In this document: one piece after another, positions 8,614 through 17,462 of the stretch
Position numbering within the stretch: position 1 is the stretch's first letter
Layout of the letters: every line of letters starts with the position of its first letter
NCBI GenBank assembly: GCA_964473155.1
Contig: CAYYNT010000009.1
Span: 33,054-97,053, forward strand
Reading direction: 5' to 3'
Length of the DNA stretch: 64,000 nucleotides
Source of the DNA: JAJFUG01 sp964473155
GTDB taxonomy: Bacteria; Gemmatimonadota; Glassbacteria; GWA2-58-10
The notes under the pieces: model-generated
Databases searched by the model: none
What the model was told of the DNA's origin: nothing
What the model saw: the letters and a program-made list of their open reading frames with translations, nothing else
Program-made: the position numbers and the translations under genes

Positions 8614-10749
8614 TTAAAAAGAGATGATGACATTCACCGGCGTCTGTCCCGGCGCATCCGTCACCAGCAGACCGTTAGCCGGGTCGAACTCGAATGCAAC
8701 CGCCGCTCCACCGGCAGTAACCGCCGAGGGCCCATTCTGGCAGTAGAACGATATCCTCCCGCCGGACGTGATCCTGGCCATGTAACTGCCATCCGCCTGC
8801 CAGCCGAAGCTTTCGAAGATGCCGGCGCTGTTGTACATGTCCGTACGGCCCAGGGGCGCGACTCCCCGGTCGATCAGCGCGACGGTGCAGACCTCGAACT
8901 CTCTCTGCCCCAAACTTAACGGCCAGCGCCCGGCGTAATCACGCACGGAAAGCTCTCTTTTGGAGAATGACCAGACCGCGAACCGGCCGTCTTTTGGAAT
9001 TCCCTGAATAAGCGACACGCTCAGAGTGTCCTGCACGGTTATGGCATTCAGGCTGTCCCAGCGGCAGTTCCAGGCCCCCAGGACCCAGGCGCCGTCCAGG
9101 TTGCGGTTGAAAATTTTCAGCGCCACGTCCTCGGACTGCGGATCGCGGAAAAGGATGTCCGGCGTGGGCAGGGCCGGTGTGGGACACCGCAGCACCCGGC
9201 CATCCGGCAGGCTGATCCGGGCCAGAAGCTTCGAGTCCTGCTCTCCGGGACGGTCGGAGAGATAGACCGGTCCACCGGAGATGGCGCGCGCGGAGGCATG
9301 ATAAGCGCCCCAGGCATGGCCGGACTTGAACATGTCCCAGTCCGGGAGAACGAGCTGACCGGTCATCAGGCTGTTGTAGGCGTTGACTGTCAGGTGCTGG
9401 CCGTGGGTTTCCGGCTGGTCCGGGAAATAGTCGTTTGAATTGCGCGTGACGCTGGAGGTCATGGCCTGGAAGAGAGCGTCCGATCCCAGTCCCATGCAGT
9501 TGATAACGCTGCCCGGGGAAAACAGGCTGTCCACCGAGGATTCCAGAGCGCGCTTGTAAGCGCCCATAACATCCGCCAGAGGCCCCGCTCCATAAGTCAT
9601 GAATTCCAGGTGTGACTGGTTGTCCACCTTGACGCCGGTCACTCCCTGAGCGGCAAGCCAGCCATGGTATGCGGTGAAGAACGCTTTTATATCCTCCGGA
9701 ACCACCGCGTTGAAGACCAGCGGGACCCATTCCTGAGTCGATTTGTTCAGCGGGCGGTTGGACTTGCCGATGGTGTTCCAGGCGCGGAACGGTTTCATCT
9801 CCGCCGCCGAGGTGTCGATTCCGTGCCAGTAGCCCTGAAATGTCTGCCAGACCAGGAAATCAGCAACTCCGTACTTTTCGCGCGCCTCGGATACCGTGGC
9901 GGCCAGCCCCTGCGGGAACTTCTCACGGTTTTCCGCCAGGCCGGTGAGCCAGGTCTTTTCCTCGAAGAACCCGTACTCGACAGCCTGCTGCCACCCGTCA
10001 TCCAGCACCAGCCAGCCAAGCCGTGTCCCGTCCTTCTCGAACGATTTCAGCCCATCCAGCACGCCCTGGTGCGTGACCGCATGATAGAAAGAGTTCCAGG
10101 TGCACCAGCCCAGCGTCTCGATCCAGCGGGGCGGAGTTTTTTCGGCGCGCAAACGGCCCAGTCCCATGGTATGCACGGCAATGGCGAAAGCGCTGTCGAG
10201 CATTGCGTACGGATCGTCTCCCAGCGCGATATAAGCTCCGCGCAGTTCTATCCCTGTCTCGCCCGCGGGCATGTTGTTGTCCGCGGTCAGCATCAGGGCG
10301 CCATCCGCCCCGCCCGCGTTCATCCGGTAGCCCTTGTCGATGAGCGGCAGGATAAGCCCCACCTTGCCGTCCGCACGCCGCCACAGAAGACATTGCACTT
10401 CCAGCGGTAACTCAGCCTCATTCGAACCGTGCAAAGGGACCATCCACCAGGGCAGTTCACGGTACAGGGCGGTGAACCGTTCCATGCCGGCCAGATGCAT
10501 CCCGGTCCAGCGGAAATAGCCGTTTTCGCTTTGGCCGGTGCGAAGCGAGAGAAACACTCCGCGGCTTGTATTGCCTTCCGCGGCGACATCCATTCCATCC
10601 GGCAGGCCGGTCAGCACCGGCTGCCCATCCAGACGGAGCGTTCCCCCGTCCACGCTCCAGGGCAGTTGAACAGCGTTCCGGTTCGGGCTTGAACAGGCGA
10701 GAACGGCAAGAAGGACAACAAAAACGGGGATTGTGCAGCACTTAACCAT
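8614..10749 (-). CDS. GH36-type alpha-galactosidase/raffinose synthase (Sip1) lipoprotein
   Basis: About 711 residues. The N-terminus is a lipoprotein signal (VVLLAVLAC), placing the enzyme on a membrane outside the cytoplasm. The barrel carries the family signatures of the raffinose synthase/seed-imbibition (PF05691) branch of GH36: GWCTWNSFYH, WLVLDDGWQ, GVTGVKVDNQ (probable nucleophile Asp) and SVTRNSNDYFP (probable acid/base Asp). Known members hydrolyse or transfer alpha-galactosides. The start at 10749 has GGAG eight bases upstream; the gene begins 17 bases after the protease stop, so translation is probably coupled. Expected specificity is alpha-galactoside, but this branch is biochemically diverse. 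Confidence 0.85.
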   Translation of the reverse strand: MVKCCTIPVFVVLLAVLACSSPNRNAVQLPWSVDGGTLRLDGQPVLTGLPDGMDVAAEGNTSRGVFLSLRTGQSENGYFRWTGMHLAGMERFTALYRELPWWMVPLHGSNEAELPLEVQCLLWRRADGKVGLILPLIDKGYRMNAGGADGALMLTADNNMPAGETGIELRGAYIALGDDPYAMLDSAFAIAVHTMGLGRLRAEKTPPRWIETLGWCTWNSFYHAVTHQGVLDGLKSFEKDGTRLGWLVLDDGWQQAVEYGFFEEKTWLTGLAENREKFPQGLAATVSEAREKYGVADFLVWQTFQGYWHGIDTSAAEMKPFRAWNTIGKSNRPLNKSTQEWVPLVFNAVVPEDIKAFFTAYHGWLAAQGVTGVKVDNQSHLEFMTYGAGPLADVMGAYKRALESSVDSLFSPGSVINCMGLGSDALFQAMTSSVTRNSNDYFPDQPETHGQHLTVNAYNSLMTGQLVLPDWDMFKSGHAWGAYHASARAISGGPVYLSDRPGEQDSKLLARISLPDGRVLRCPTPALPTPDILFRDPQSEDVALKIFNRNLDGAWVLGAWNCRWDSLNAITVQDTLSVSLIQGIPKDGRFAVWSFSKRELSVRDYAGRWPLSLGQREFEVCTVALIDRGVAPLGRTDMYNSAGIFESFGWQADGSYMARITSGGRISFYCQNGPSAVTAGGAAVAFEFDPANGLLVTDAPGQTPVNVIISF

Positions 10750-10766
10750 CGGGAACGCTCCGGGTC

Positions 10767-11642
10767 TCACTGTTTTTTGATCAAAACGTATTTTTCCGGA
10801 AGGTTGAACGTGATTGTCCGGCCGGTGAAGAAATTCCATCCGATACGGCCGTCATAGATCATAGCCGGCGTGAACCCCACGGTTGGGTTATTGAGCCCCA
10901 CGCCATCCGCCCAGGCCAGGGAGATGTATTCCAGGCGGCCGCTCCAGGCGAGCTTTTTGTCTCCCTTTTCATCGATCCCCAGCCACTGGGTCTTTTCCAG
11001 CACTTTGAGAATGTTCAGGAAACGCTCATCGAAAGTGGTGGGAGCGCCGGTGTCGAAAAGGCATTCCAGCACCTTGCCCTCCGGCGCGGAAACGTCAAAA
11101 AACACCTCCAGGCTTTTGCCTCGGTCATCCCGTGTCTTGACCGGCACAATCTGGCTGTCCTGCAGCCTTCGGCTGAAAGAGAGGCTGTCCTCGAAAATCA
11201 TGCGGCGTGCGGAAAAATCCAGTGTCACTATCCTGTCACGGAAAAAGGACGCTGAAATCACTCCATCGACCCCGGAGCTGTCGAGCATGTCCCAGACCGC
11301 CACCGCGGGGGCCGGTTGTACTCCCCCTCCGATTCTCAGAGAGGGTATCTCGTAGAGCTGACGGTCCTGCCGGACGCCATCGGCCTGGAAGCTCGTGTAC
11401 GTGCCGAGCCGCAACGAGGGCGCCGCCCTGAAAGCGCGCCACGAGAGCATGTGACATCCCGCCCCGGTGTCCAGCACGAAACGGGCTTTGAGCGTGTCTC
11501 CAATCATACCCTGCACAAGAATCGTTCCCTGTGGAGTTATCTCGAGTGGCACGGAATCGCTCTCCGAGGCCAGTGAAACCCCGCTGAAGAACACCAATAA
11601 AACACAGGCGGACAGACAGGGGAGAAAACATTTCGGATTCAT
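10767..11642 (-). CDS. Secreted two-lobed retropepsin-like aspartic protease
   Basis: About 291 residues with a signal peptide (CLSACVLLVFFSGVSLAS). Two aspartic-protease active-site motifs are visible: FVLDTGAG near residue 58 and CLFDTGAP near residue 196, each in a beta-rich context (KARFVLDTGAG; KVLECLFDTGAP). Two DTGA motifs in one chain suggest a pseudo-symmetric, pepsin-like arrangement made from retropepsin-type lobes. Bacterial members (PF13650/PF13975) are mostly uncharacterised. It sits between a methyltransferase and the GH36 gene and is tightly linked to the latter. A role in trimming exported enzymes of the operon is possible but speculative. Confidence 0.78.
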   Translation of the reverse strand: MNPKCFLPCLSACVLLVFFSGVSLASESDSVPLEITPQGTILVQGMIGDTLKARFVLDTGAGCHMLSWRAFRAAPSLRLGTYTSFQADGVRQDRQLYEIPSLRIGGGVQPAPAVAVWDMLDSSGVDGVISASFFRDRIVTLDFSARRMIFEDSLSFSRRLQDSQIVPVKTRDDRGKSLEVFFDVSAPEGKVLECLFDTGAPTTFDERFLNILKVLEKTQWLGIDEKGDKKLAWSGRLEYISLAWADGVGLNNPTVGFTPAMIYDGRIGWNFFTGRTITFNLPEKYVLIKKQ

Positions 11643-11761
11643 CTCGACAGCTCTCCTGTTGACATACCTATATTCAGGTTCATTCTCATATCGTGTTACC
11701 GAAGCAGGAACCGGAATGAGAATATAACCGGACAACCCTCAGGCGCAAGCCTTTCATGGAT

Positions 11762-12418
11762 TTACACGCTTTTTCTTCCGGCCCACTGGAAAGCGCGGGC
11801 CGGGTTGCCATTCATGGTGACAACCTGGAATTCGCTCCAGAGCAGCGGTTCGAACCCGGCCAGAAGCGAATCGAGCCAGGGACGGTCGTGATGACGGAGC
11901 ACCGCGCCCTCGGGCAACTCGAACACGCCGTACTTTCCGTAGACAGCCAGGCCTTTTTCGTAGCGCTCCAGGTTGCGGCTGTCGGACTGAAGGAGATAAT
12001 CGCTGATATAGAACACACCTCCCGGCCGCAGCACGCGGGCCGCCTCGGCGGCAATGCCGCGCTGGCCGCTGTCCGTGGGCACGCAGGTCAGGACCGCAAA
12101 AAGCAGCACACAATCGAAACTATTGTCAGAAAACGGTAGTGAACCGCTGTCAAGCAGACGGTAATCCGGGCCGGGATATTCAGTTCCTGCGCGCTCCAGC
12201 ATGGCCGGGGAAGGGTCCACTCCGCTCAAGCGCGTGTAGCCCAGCGCTGCCAGCCCGCCCAGGACACGTCCCCAGCCGCAGCCGTAATCCAGTATTGCGG
12301 CCTCCGCAGGAACGTGCTCGCGCAGGAACGCCTCATTCAGCGGGTGGTTGAATGATTTGCCGCGCGCCGCCCGGTCCCAGTACTCCACCTGACAGGACAG
12401 CTTTTCCTGATCGCGCAT
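11762..12418 (-). CDS. Class I SAM-dependent methyltransferase
   Basis: About 218 residues, cytosolic. The Rossmann motif I is intact (AILDYGCGWGRVLGGLA), followed by the acidic residue at the end of strand 2 (LSGVDPSPAML), the motif-II region (SLPFSDNSFDCVLLFAVL) and VLRPGGVFYISDYLL. This is the UbiE/Methyltransf_11 type acting on small molecules; the acceptor is unknown. The start at 12418 has a GGGGGAAG run upstream. The next gene begins 119 bases downstream on the same strand, so it may head the protease-GH36-FAD transcript, separated from the ADP-ribosylglycohydrolase by a terminator. Confidence 0.85.
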   Translation of the reverse strand: MRDQEKLSCQVEYWDRAARGKSFNHPLNEAFLREHVPAEAAILDYGCGWGRVLGGLAALGYTRLSGVDPSPAMLERAGTEYPGPDYRLLDSGSLPFSDNSFDCVLLFAVLTCVPTDSGQRGIAAEAARVLRPGGVFYISDYLLQSDSRNLERYEKGLAVYGKYGVFELPEGAVLRHHDRPWLDSLLAGFEPLLWSEFQVVTMNGNPARAFQWAGRKSV

Positions 12419-12448
12419 CGCACTTCCCCCGGACTGCATTGAAAACGA

Positions 12449-12479
12449 AAGGGGCGGGCATAGACCAGCCCCGCCCCTT
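12449..12479 (-). terminator. Terminator of the ADP-ribosylglycohydrolase gene
   Basis: AAGGGGCGGG pairs with CCCCGCCCCTT across about 10 bases. On the minus strand it is followed by TTTCGTTTTC. It lies 30 bases past the stop of the upstream minus-strand gene and separates it from the methyltransferase operon. Confidence 0.85.
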
Positions 12480-12508
12480 AATATCAGAGCAGTTCAAGTA
12501 CAGCTTCT

Positions 12509-13996
12509 TCATTGATAGACAAGAAGATGCCTGAGCATGGGAACCCCCTCGCCGCCGATCTTTCTAAGCTCCAGCACATGCTGGCCGCTCTCAAGATCAT
12601 AATTCCAGAACAGCGGCGTGCGGCGGTCGTGAAACTCGGCGGAAAGGGTGACCTTTTCGACCTGCCTGCCGTCAACCAGAACCTCACATTCCGCCAGGCC
12701 GCTGCTTCCCCCTAATCCGCCATCCACCACGAAAGCGCGGCCGGTGAAAGTCGTGCTCCAGGTCTTTGTCAGAAGAGCATCGTCAAGCGGACGCAATTCC
12801 ACGGGAGTCAGCCCCTCGAACGCCACCTCCAACGTGTCGGGAGCCGACGGCTTCTCGCGGTTGATGACCCAGGAATTCTCCTGGACCGAGCCGCCCCCGC
12901 GCGTGACCAGCTCGGAGGCCAGACGGTAGTTGACCTCGTAGACTTCATTCAGGCTGTAGTCGCAGTAGTCGAATTTCTTATCCTCGATGCCCTCGAAACC
13001 GGCCTTCCACTGCTCGGGAATTTTGCTGTAGCCCAGCAAAGTGCCCAGCACGCCCCCGGCATTGGACGGGTTGCAGTCAGAGTCCTGGCCGCAGCGGGTG
13101 GCAATTTCGATGGTCCGGCCGAAATCCCCCTGACCGTACAGAAGGCCGATAACTATATAGGCCCCGTTCAGCTTGGCGTCGATATTGCCGGGCAACATCA
13201 CGCTTTCCGGGCAGCCTGTGTCTTCGGCCCACTTCTTCTGGACCTCGTACCAGCAGGTTTTCCAGTCTTTCGGGTTCTCGCGCCACCAGCCGATCACATC
13301 GCTTATGCAGCGGGCGTAGCCACTGGCAGGGGGGATGCTCTGCAGGGCTTTTTCCACCACGCGCACGATATCGGATTCCACATAGGCATGGGAATACATG
13401 GCCGCCACGAACATTCCGCCATAGACCCCGTCGCCGTAGTTCATGATATGCCCCACCCGTTCACAAAGATTCACGGCTGTGGCCGGCAGGGCCGGTGTCA
13501 GCAGGCCGATGAAGTCGGCCTCGATCTGGAAGTCGATGTCATCCGCATGGGGGTTGTTCTTCCAGTGGCCGCTGGCTGGCGGCATGATCCCGTGCAGAAT
13601 GTTCCAGCGCCCGGCCTGGTTGGCATGCCAGAGGTCGAAACCCGCATTGGCGAACTTGAGCGCCAGGGCCTCGGAGGAAGCGTCCAGTCCCAGGCTGTCG
13701 AACACGGCCAGGAACGAGAGGTCCATGTAAAGATCGTCGTTGTTGTAGTACCTTTCGAGTTGTTCGGCGCTGTAGTTCAGATTGACATAATCCGTGATCC
13801 AGGCGCCCTCCCAGCGAAACTCGGTCGGGCCGCCGTAGCAGACTCCGATAGTCTGCCCGGCCCAGCCGCCGCGTATCTTATCACGCATCACCTTATCGCT
13901 GATCCTCACCGTGGGTGACTCGCCGCCGGAGCAACCGGCCAGTATCACTGCCGCCGTGAAAAAAACAACTGCTTTGAGGATAGACATCCTGGACAT
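12509..13996 (-). CDS. Exported ADP-ribosylglycohydrolase-family lipoprotein
   Basis: About 495 residues. A lipoprotein signal (FTAAVILAGC) is followed by an ADP-ribosylglycohydrolase fold (PF03747): KIRGGWAGQTIGVCYGGP, the metal-binding YNNDDLYMDLSFL, DIDFQIEADF, and CGQDSDCNPSNAGGVLGTLLG near residue 320, which matches the GGDTDT-type Mg-binding motif. Family members remove ADP-ribose from proteins or small molecules. An extra C-terminal beta-rich domain of roughly 100 residues follows (LTKTWSTTFTGRAFVVDGG), resembling a carbohydrate-binding sandwich. Start 13996 has GAGGAG eight bases upstream. Export argues against a classical cytosolic substrate; the secreted branch may hydrolyse other glycosides, which is inference from location and context. 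Confidence 0.85.
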   Translation of the reverse strand: MSRMSILKAVVFFTAAVILAGCSGGESPTVRISDKVMRDKIRGGWAGQTIGVCYGGPTEFRWEGAWITDYVNLNYSAEQLERYYNNDDLYMDLSFLAVFDSLGLDASSEALALKFANAGFDLWHANQAGRWNILHGIMPPASGHWKNNPHADDIDFQIEADFIGLLTPALPATAVNLCERVGHIMNYGDGVYGGMFVAAMYSHAYVESDIVRVVEKALQSIPPASGYARCISDVIGWWRENPKDWKTCWYEVQKKWAEDTGCPESVMLPGNIDAKLNGAYIVIGLLYGQGDFGRTIEIATRCGQDSDCNPSNAGGVLGTLLGYSKIPEQWKAGFEGIEDKKFDYCDYSLNEVYEVNYRLASELVTRGGGSVQENSWVINREKPSAPDTLEVAFEGLTPVELRPLDDALLTKTWSTTFTGRAFVVDGGLGGSSGLAECEVLVDGRQVEKVTLSAEFHDRRTPLFWNYDLESGQHVLELRKIGGEGVPMLRHLLVYQ

Positions 13997-14694
13997 AATC
14001 GAGGCTCCTCGGCTTGGATTGCATGTCCGGACTGCCATAAGCCGCGTTCGGCTGACAGTCGGTTTCGCGGGTAATCAATGTTAACCTGTCAAGCCTCAGG
14101 AAGCAAGCCAGAAATGCAAGGCGCAAACTCTCGATTGTCCATGTACTATGTACGGCCCGGGATTTCAGAATGGAAAAGCGCCTGTCAGACCGGCAATGAA
14201 AAAGCCATCCGAGGACATGACCTTTCGGATATCGTTGTCCAGGAGCGCGAAAAAACCCGCTGACAGTATAAGACAGCGTCTTCCGGCAAGGTCCAGCCGC
14301 AGGCTTAGATTTATCCGGAGTTCTGAAAACGCGGCCCTGTCCAATCCTTAACAGAAACGTTTGAACCCGGATAGGGCTGTTGCACTTTCCAGACGTTTAA
14401 CAGCCGAATAATCCAGAAGTCCGTTTTTCTGGTTTTGCTCACATATTCATGTTAATCCTGACAAACGGCTTATCTTTATCGAGGTAAGGACATTGCTCGG
14501 AAATACCAGTCAACTGCATTTACCATTTTATCCCGCCATCAGATTTTCTTTCTGATCTATTCTGCGACCAAATCAAGCACAGATGTATATAAATCACCCG
14601 CGCAGTGGCATCCTTTCTTTATTTGATCAGGTTTAGATGTCAGCGTGTCCACAGATAAGAATCTATGTCATCAACCGTCCATACCAAAAGACTA
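13997..14694. other. Long intergenic region between divergent operons
   Basis: About 700 bases separating the minus-strand ADP-ribosylglycohydrolase from the plus-strand Ehr operon. The left part must carry the glycohydrolase promoter. No coding sequence, RNA gene or clear repeat was recognised. The rightmost 60 bases carry the Ehr-operon promoter, listed separately. Confidence 0.5.
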
Positions 14695-14723
14695 TTGACA
14701 TCGCAAGAGACAGACTATATTTT
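14695..14723 (+). promoter_or_regulatory. Sigma70-like promoter of the HTH-EIIA/Ehr operon
   Basis: TTGACA (14695-14700) is followed by overlapping -10 candidates TATATT (15-base spacing) and TATTTT (17-base spacing). It ends about 37 bases before the ATG of the HTH-EIIA gene, leaving a short leader with a GAGGG ribosome site. Confidence 0.55.
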
Positions 14724-14759
14724 ATGTCTCAACCAAACACATGAAAAGAGAAGAGGGAA

Positions 14760-15467
14760 ATGCACTTACACGTTCGCGACGTCGCCCGGATACTGAGCGT
14801 CTCCGAGAAGACAGTCTACCGCTGGATCAGCCAGGGGGCCATCCCGGCCTACCGTGTGCAGGACCAGTACCGGATCCACCGCGCCGAACTTCTGGAATGG
14901 GTCACCCAGCGCAAGATCAAGGTTTCCGAGGAAATTTTCCAGGAGCCCGAGGCCGCCGGTGAGCAGCCAGGACTGGCCCCGGCGCTGGAAGCCGGCGGTG
15001 TTTTCTACCGGGTGGACGGACGCGACCGGGATTCCGTGCTGCGCGAGGTTGTCAACTCGATGCGTCTGCCGGATGGAGTCGACCGGGAATTTCTGTATCA
15101 GATAATCCTGGCCCGCGAAAACATGTGCTCCACGGCCGTGGGTGACGGTATCGCCATCCCGCATCCCAGAAGCCCGATGGTCCTGCACGTGGCCCGTCCC
15201 TCGATCACTCTGTGCTTCCTGGAGCATCCGGTCGATTTCAGCGCCATGGACATGCAGCCGGTGCGCGTGCTTTTCACCCTGGTCAGCCCGACTGTCCGCG
15301 GCCATCTGGCGATGCTTTCACGCCTCTCCTTTGCAATCCACGATCAAGGTTTCAGGCAGGTGATCCTCACTCCCGGCACCCGGGAGGAAATCCTCCGCGA
15401 ATCGCGGAGACTGGACGAAATGTTAGACAAACGGGCGCCCGGCGGCGAGAAACGGAATGTTGTGTAA
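14760..15467 (+). CDS. Helix-turn-helix / PTS EIIA (PtsN-type) fusion regulator
   Basis: 235 residues. Residues 1-50 form an excisionase/MerR-type HTH (LHVRDVARILSVSEKTVYRWISQGAIPAYR). Residues about 85-230 match the fructose/nitrogen-type EIIA domain, including AVGDGIAIPHPRSPM with the phospho-accepting His135, then ITLCFLEHPVDFSAMDMQPV and LLAMLSRLSF-like helices. EIIA-Ntr proteins sense phosphotransferase state and regulate transporters and kinases; here the attached HTH suggests direct DNA binding or membrane-complex regulation. The stop TAA is followed immediately by the GTG of the first Ehr membrane subunit (TAAGTG), so the two are translationally coupled. It opens the seven-gene operon. 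Confidence 0.82.
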   Translation: MHLHVRDVARILSVSEKTVYRWISQGAIPAYRVQDQYRIHRAELLEWVTQRKIKVSEEIFQEPEAAGEQPGLAPALEAGGVFYRVDGRDRDSVLREVVNSMRLPDGVDREFLYQIILARENMCSTAVGDGIAIPHPRSPMVLHVARPSITLCFLEHPVDFSAMDMQPVRVLFTLVSPTVRGHLAMLSRLSFAIHDQGFRQVILTPGTREEILRESRRLDEMLDKRAPGGEKRNVV

Positions 15468-17462
15468 GTGACTGGACTTCTTTTCGTATCTCTTGTCTTC
15501 CTTCTCGCCGGTGGCGTTCTGGCGCTTGTTTTCAGCCGTTCCAGACTCTGGCCGGCCTGCTTTGGAGTGACCGGCGCGGTGCTGGGCAGCCTGTCCGGTC
15601 TGGCCGGCTCGATCCAGGCCCTTGCTGATGGCGTGTTCTGGAATTACCGCCTGGCCTGGTCCCTGCCCGGCGGATCGCTTAATGTAGGGATGGATCCGCT
15701 GTCCGCGTTCTTTCTTTTCACCCTGTTTCTGCTCACCGGACTGACCTCCATTTTCGGCCATGGATACCTGGCCGCCCATACCGGTCACAGGAACCCGGGC
15801 ATTTCCTGGTTCTTTTTCAATCTGCTGGCCGCCAGCATGGCGGTCGTGTTCATGGCGCGCAATGCGCTGCTGTTCCTGATCGCCTGGGAAGTCATGGCTG
15901 TCAGCTCATTCTTTCTCGTCACTTTCGAGCACGAAAAACCTCAGGTTCGCGGGGCGGGGTTCTCTTATCTGGTGGCGACTCACCTGGGAACAGCTTTCCT
16001 GCTGCTGTTTTTTGTCATTCTGGCCGGGCAGACCGGCTCATTTGATTTCGGGAGCCATGCCGCGGCCGGAGTGTCCAGCGCCGGACTGCTTTTCATTCTG
16101 GCCCTGGTGGGATTTGGCTCCAAATCCGGTATCGCGCCTTTCCATGTCTGGCTGCCCGAGGCGCATCCCTCGGCTCCCAGCCATGTTTCGGCACTGATGT
16201 CGGGAGTAATGATCAAGACCGGAATTTATGGCCTCCTGCGCGCGACTATCCTGCTTGGCCCGCCGCCTGCCTGGTGGGGCTGGTGCCTGGTCGGGATCGG
16301 CCTGAGTTCTGGTTTCCTCGGCGTGCTGTTCGCTCTGGTCCAGCACGACCTGAAGCGCCTTCTGGCCTATCACAGCGTGGAGAATATCGGAATCATTTTC
16401 CTCGGGTTGGGCCTGGGCATGCTGGGCTGGCAGGCAGGCATTATCCCCCTGGCAGTCGCCGGGTTTGCCGGAGCGCTGTTTCATGTGCTGAATCACGCTG
16501 TTTTCAAGGGCCTTCTGTTTCTGGACACTGGGGCAGTGTTGCAGGCTGCCGGCGGACGGGAACTGGACAGCCTGGGCGGTCTTTACCGGAGGATGCCCTG
16601 GACCGGCCTGAGTTTTCTTGCCGGGGCGGTGGCTATCTCGGGGCTGCCGCCGCTCAACGGCTTTATCAGCGAGTTTCTGATTTTCCGGGCGGGTCTTTCG
16701 GGCACGATACTCCCTCTTGGGAGTGTAACGGTCCCGTCATTGCTTGTAATCGGCGGACTGGGACTTATCGGAGGACTGGCCGCCGCCTGTTTCGCCAAAT
16801 TCTTCGGCGTCGTTTTTCTGGGCGAGCCGCGCGGCGAGGACACTGATAAGGTTAAGGATCCCGGTCTTGCAATGCGTCTGCCGTTGCTTTTCCTGGCCCT
16901 CCTGTGTCTCGGTCTTGCCCTGGCCTCTCCCTGGCTGCTGCCTTTCCTTGGCCCGGTGATTTCTGTCCTGACCGGGTTCGGTCAGGCGGCCGTCAGCGAT
17001 TCGCTGACAGCTTTCAGCGCTTTACTGGTCTATATCAGCGCGTTTTCCGGCGCAGTAGTTGTTCTGTCCGCCGTTATTTTCATCGCGCGGCGATGGCTGC
17101 TGGCCCGGAGAAAAGTCGATTCGGCGGTTACCTGGGACTGTGGTTATTCCGCACCCTCGCCGCGCATGCAATATACCGGCTCGTCCTTTGTGCGTCCGCT
17201 CTCCGCTCTTTTCCAGCCTTTACTGGCGGTGCGCCAGGAATATACCGCCCCCGAGGGAGTATTCCCCAAAAGAACGAGCCATCTGACCACGCATGCCCGG
17301 GACCTGTTCCGCTCGTTTTTCTATGATCCGCTGTTTCGGCTGATCAGCCGGACAGCGGGACGGTTTCTCTGGCTTCAGCACGGGAACATTCATCTCTACA
17401 TTCTATATATAGCGGCCACCCTGTTTCTTCTGCTGATCTGGAAACTGGGGGTGGGCCTGTGA
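15468..17462 (+). CDS. HyfB/HycC-like proton-antiporter subunit of the Ehr complex
   Basis: 664 residues, almost entirely membrane-embedded (about 16 helices), similar in length to HyfB. The Proton_antipo_M core is clear: VWLPEAHPSAPSHVSALMSGVMIKTGIYG with its conserved His and Lys, AYHSVENIGIIFLGLG, and LNHAVFKGLLFLDTGAVL. The C-terminal DCGYSAPSPRMQYTGSSF segment is typical of the HycC/HyfB branch. In group-4 hydrogenases and complex I this subunit conducts ions across the membrane. It starts at GTG directly after the regulator stop and overlaps the next gene by 4 bases (GTGA). Confidence 0.88.
   Translation: MTGLLFVSLVFLLAGGVLALVFSRSRLWPACFGVTGAVLGSLSGLAGSIQALADGVFWNYRLAWSLPGGSLNVGMDPLSAFFLFTLFLLTGLTSIFGHGYLAAHTGHRNPGISWFFFNLLAASMAVVFMARNALLFLIAWEVMAVSSFFLVTFEHEKPQVRGAGFSYLVATHLGTAFLLLFFVILAGQTGSFDFGSHAAAGVSSAGLLFILALVGFGSKSGIAPFHVWLPEAHPSAPSHVSALMSGVMIKTGIYGLLRATILLGPPPAWWGWCLVGIGLSSGFLGVLFALVQHDLKRLLAYHSVENIGIIFLGLGLGMLGWQAGIIPLAVAGFAGALFHVLNHAVFKGLLFLDTGAVLQAAGGRELDSLGGLYRRMPWTGLSFLAGAVAISGLPPLNGFISEFLIFRAGLSGTILPLGSVTVPSLLVIGGLGLIGGLAAACFAKFFGVVFLGEPRGEDTDKVKDPGLAMRLPLLFLALLCLGLALASPWLLPFLGPVISVLTGFGQAAVSDSLTAFSALLVYISAFSGAVVVLSAVIFIARRWLLARRKVDSAVTWDCGYSAPSPRMQYTGSSFVRPLSALFQPLLAVRQEYTAPEGVFPKRTSHLTTHARDLFRSFFYDPLFRLISRTAGRFLWLQHGNIHLYILYIAATLFLLLIWKLGVGL

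Noticed and set aside
6690..8627. 645-codon open frame on the plus strand
   Set aside because: It is antisense to the TAT FAD oxidoreductase, which has clear motifs and a ribosome site; long antisense frames are common in GC-rich genes.
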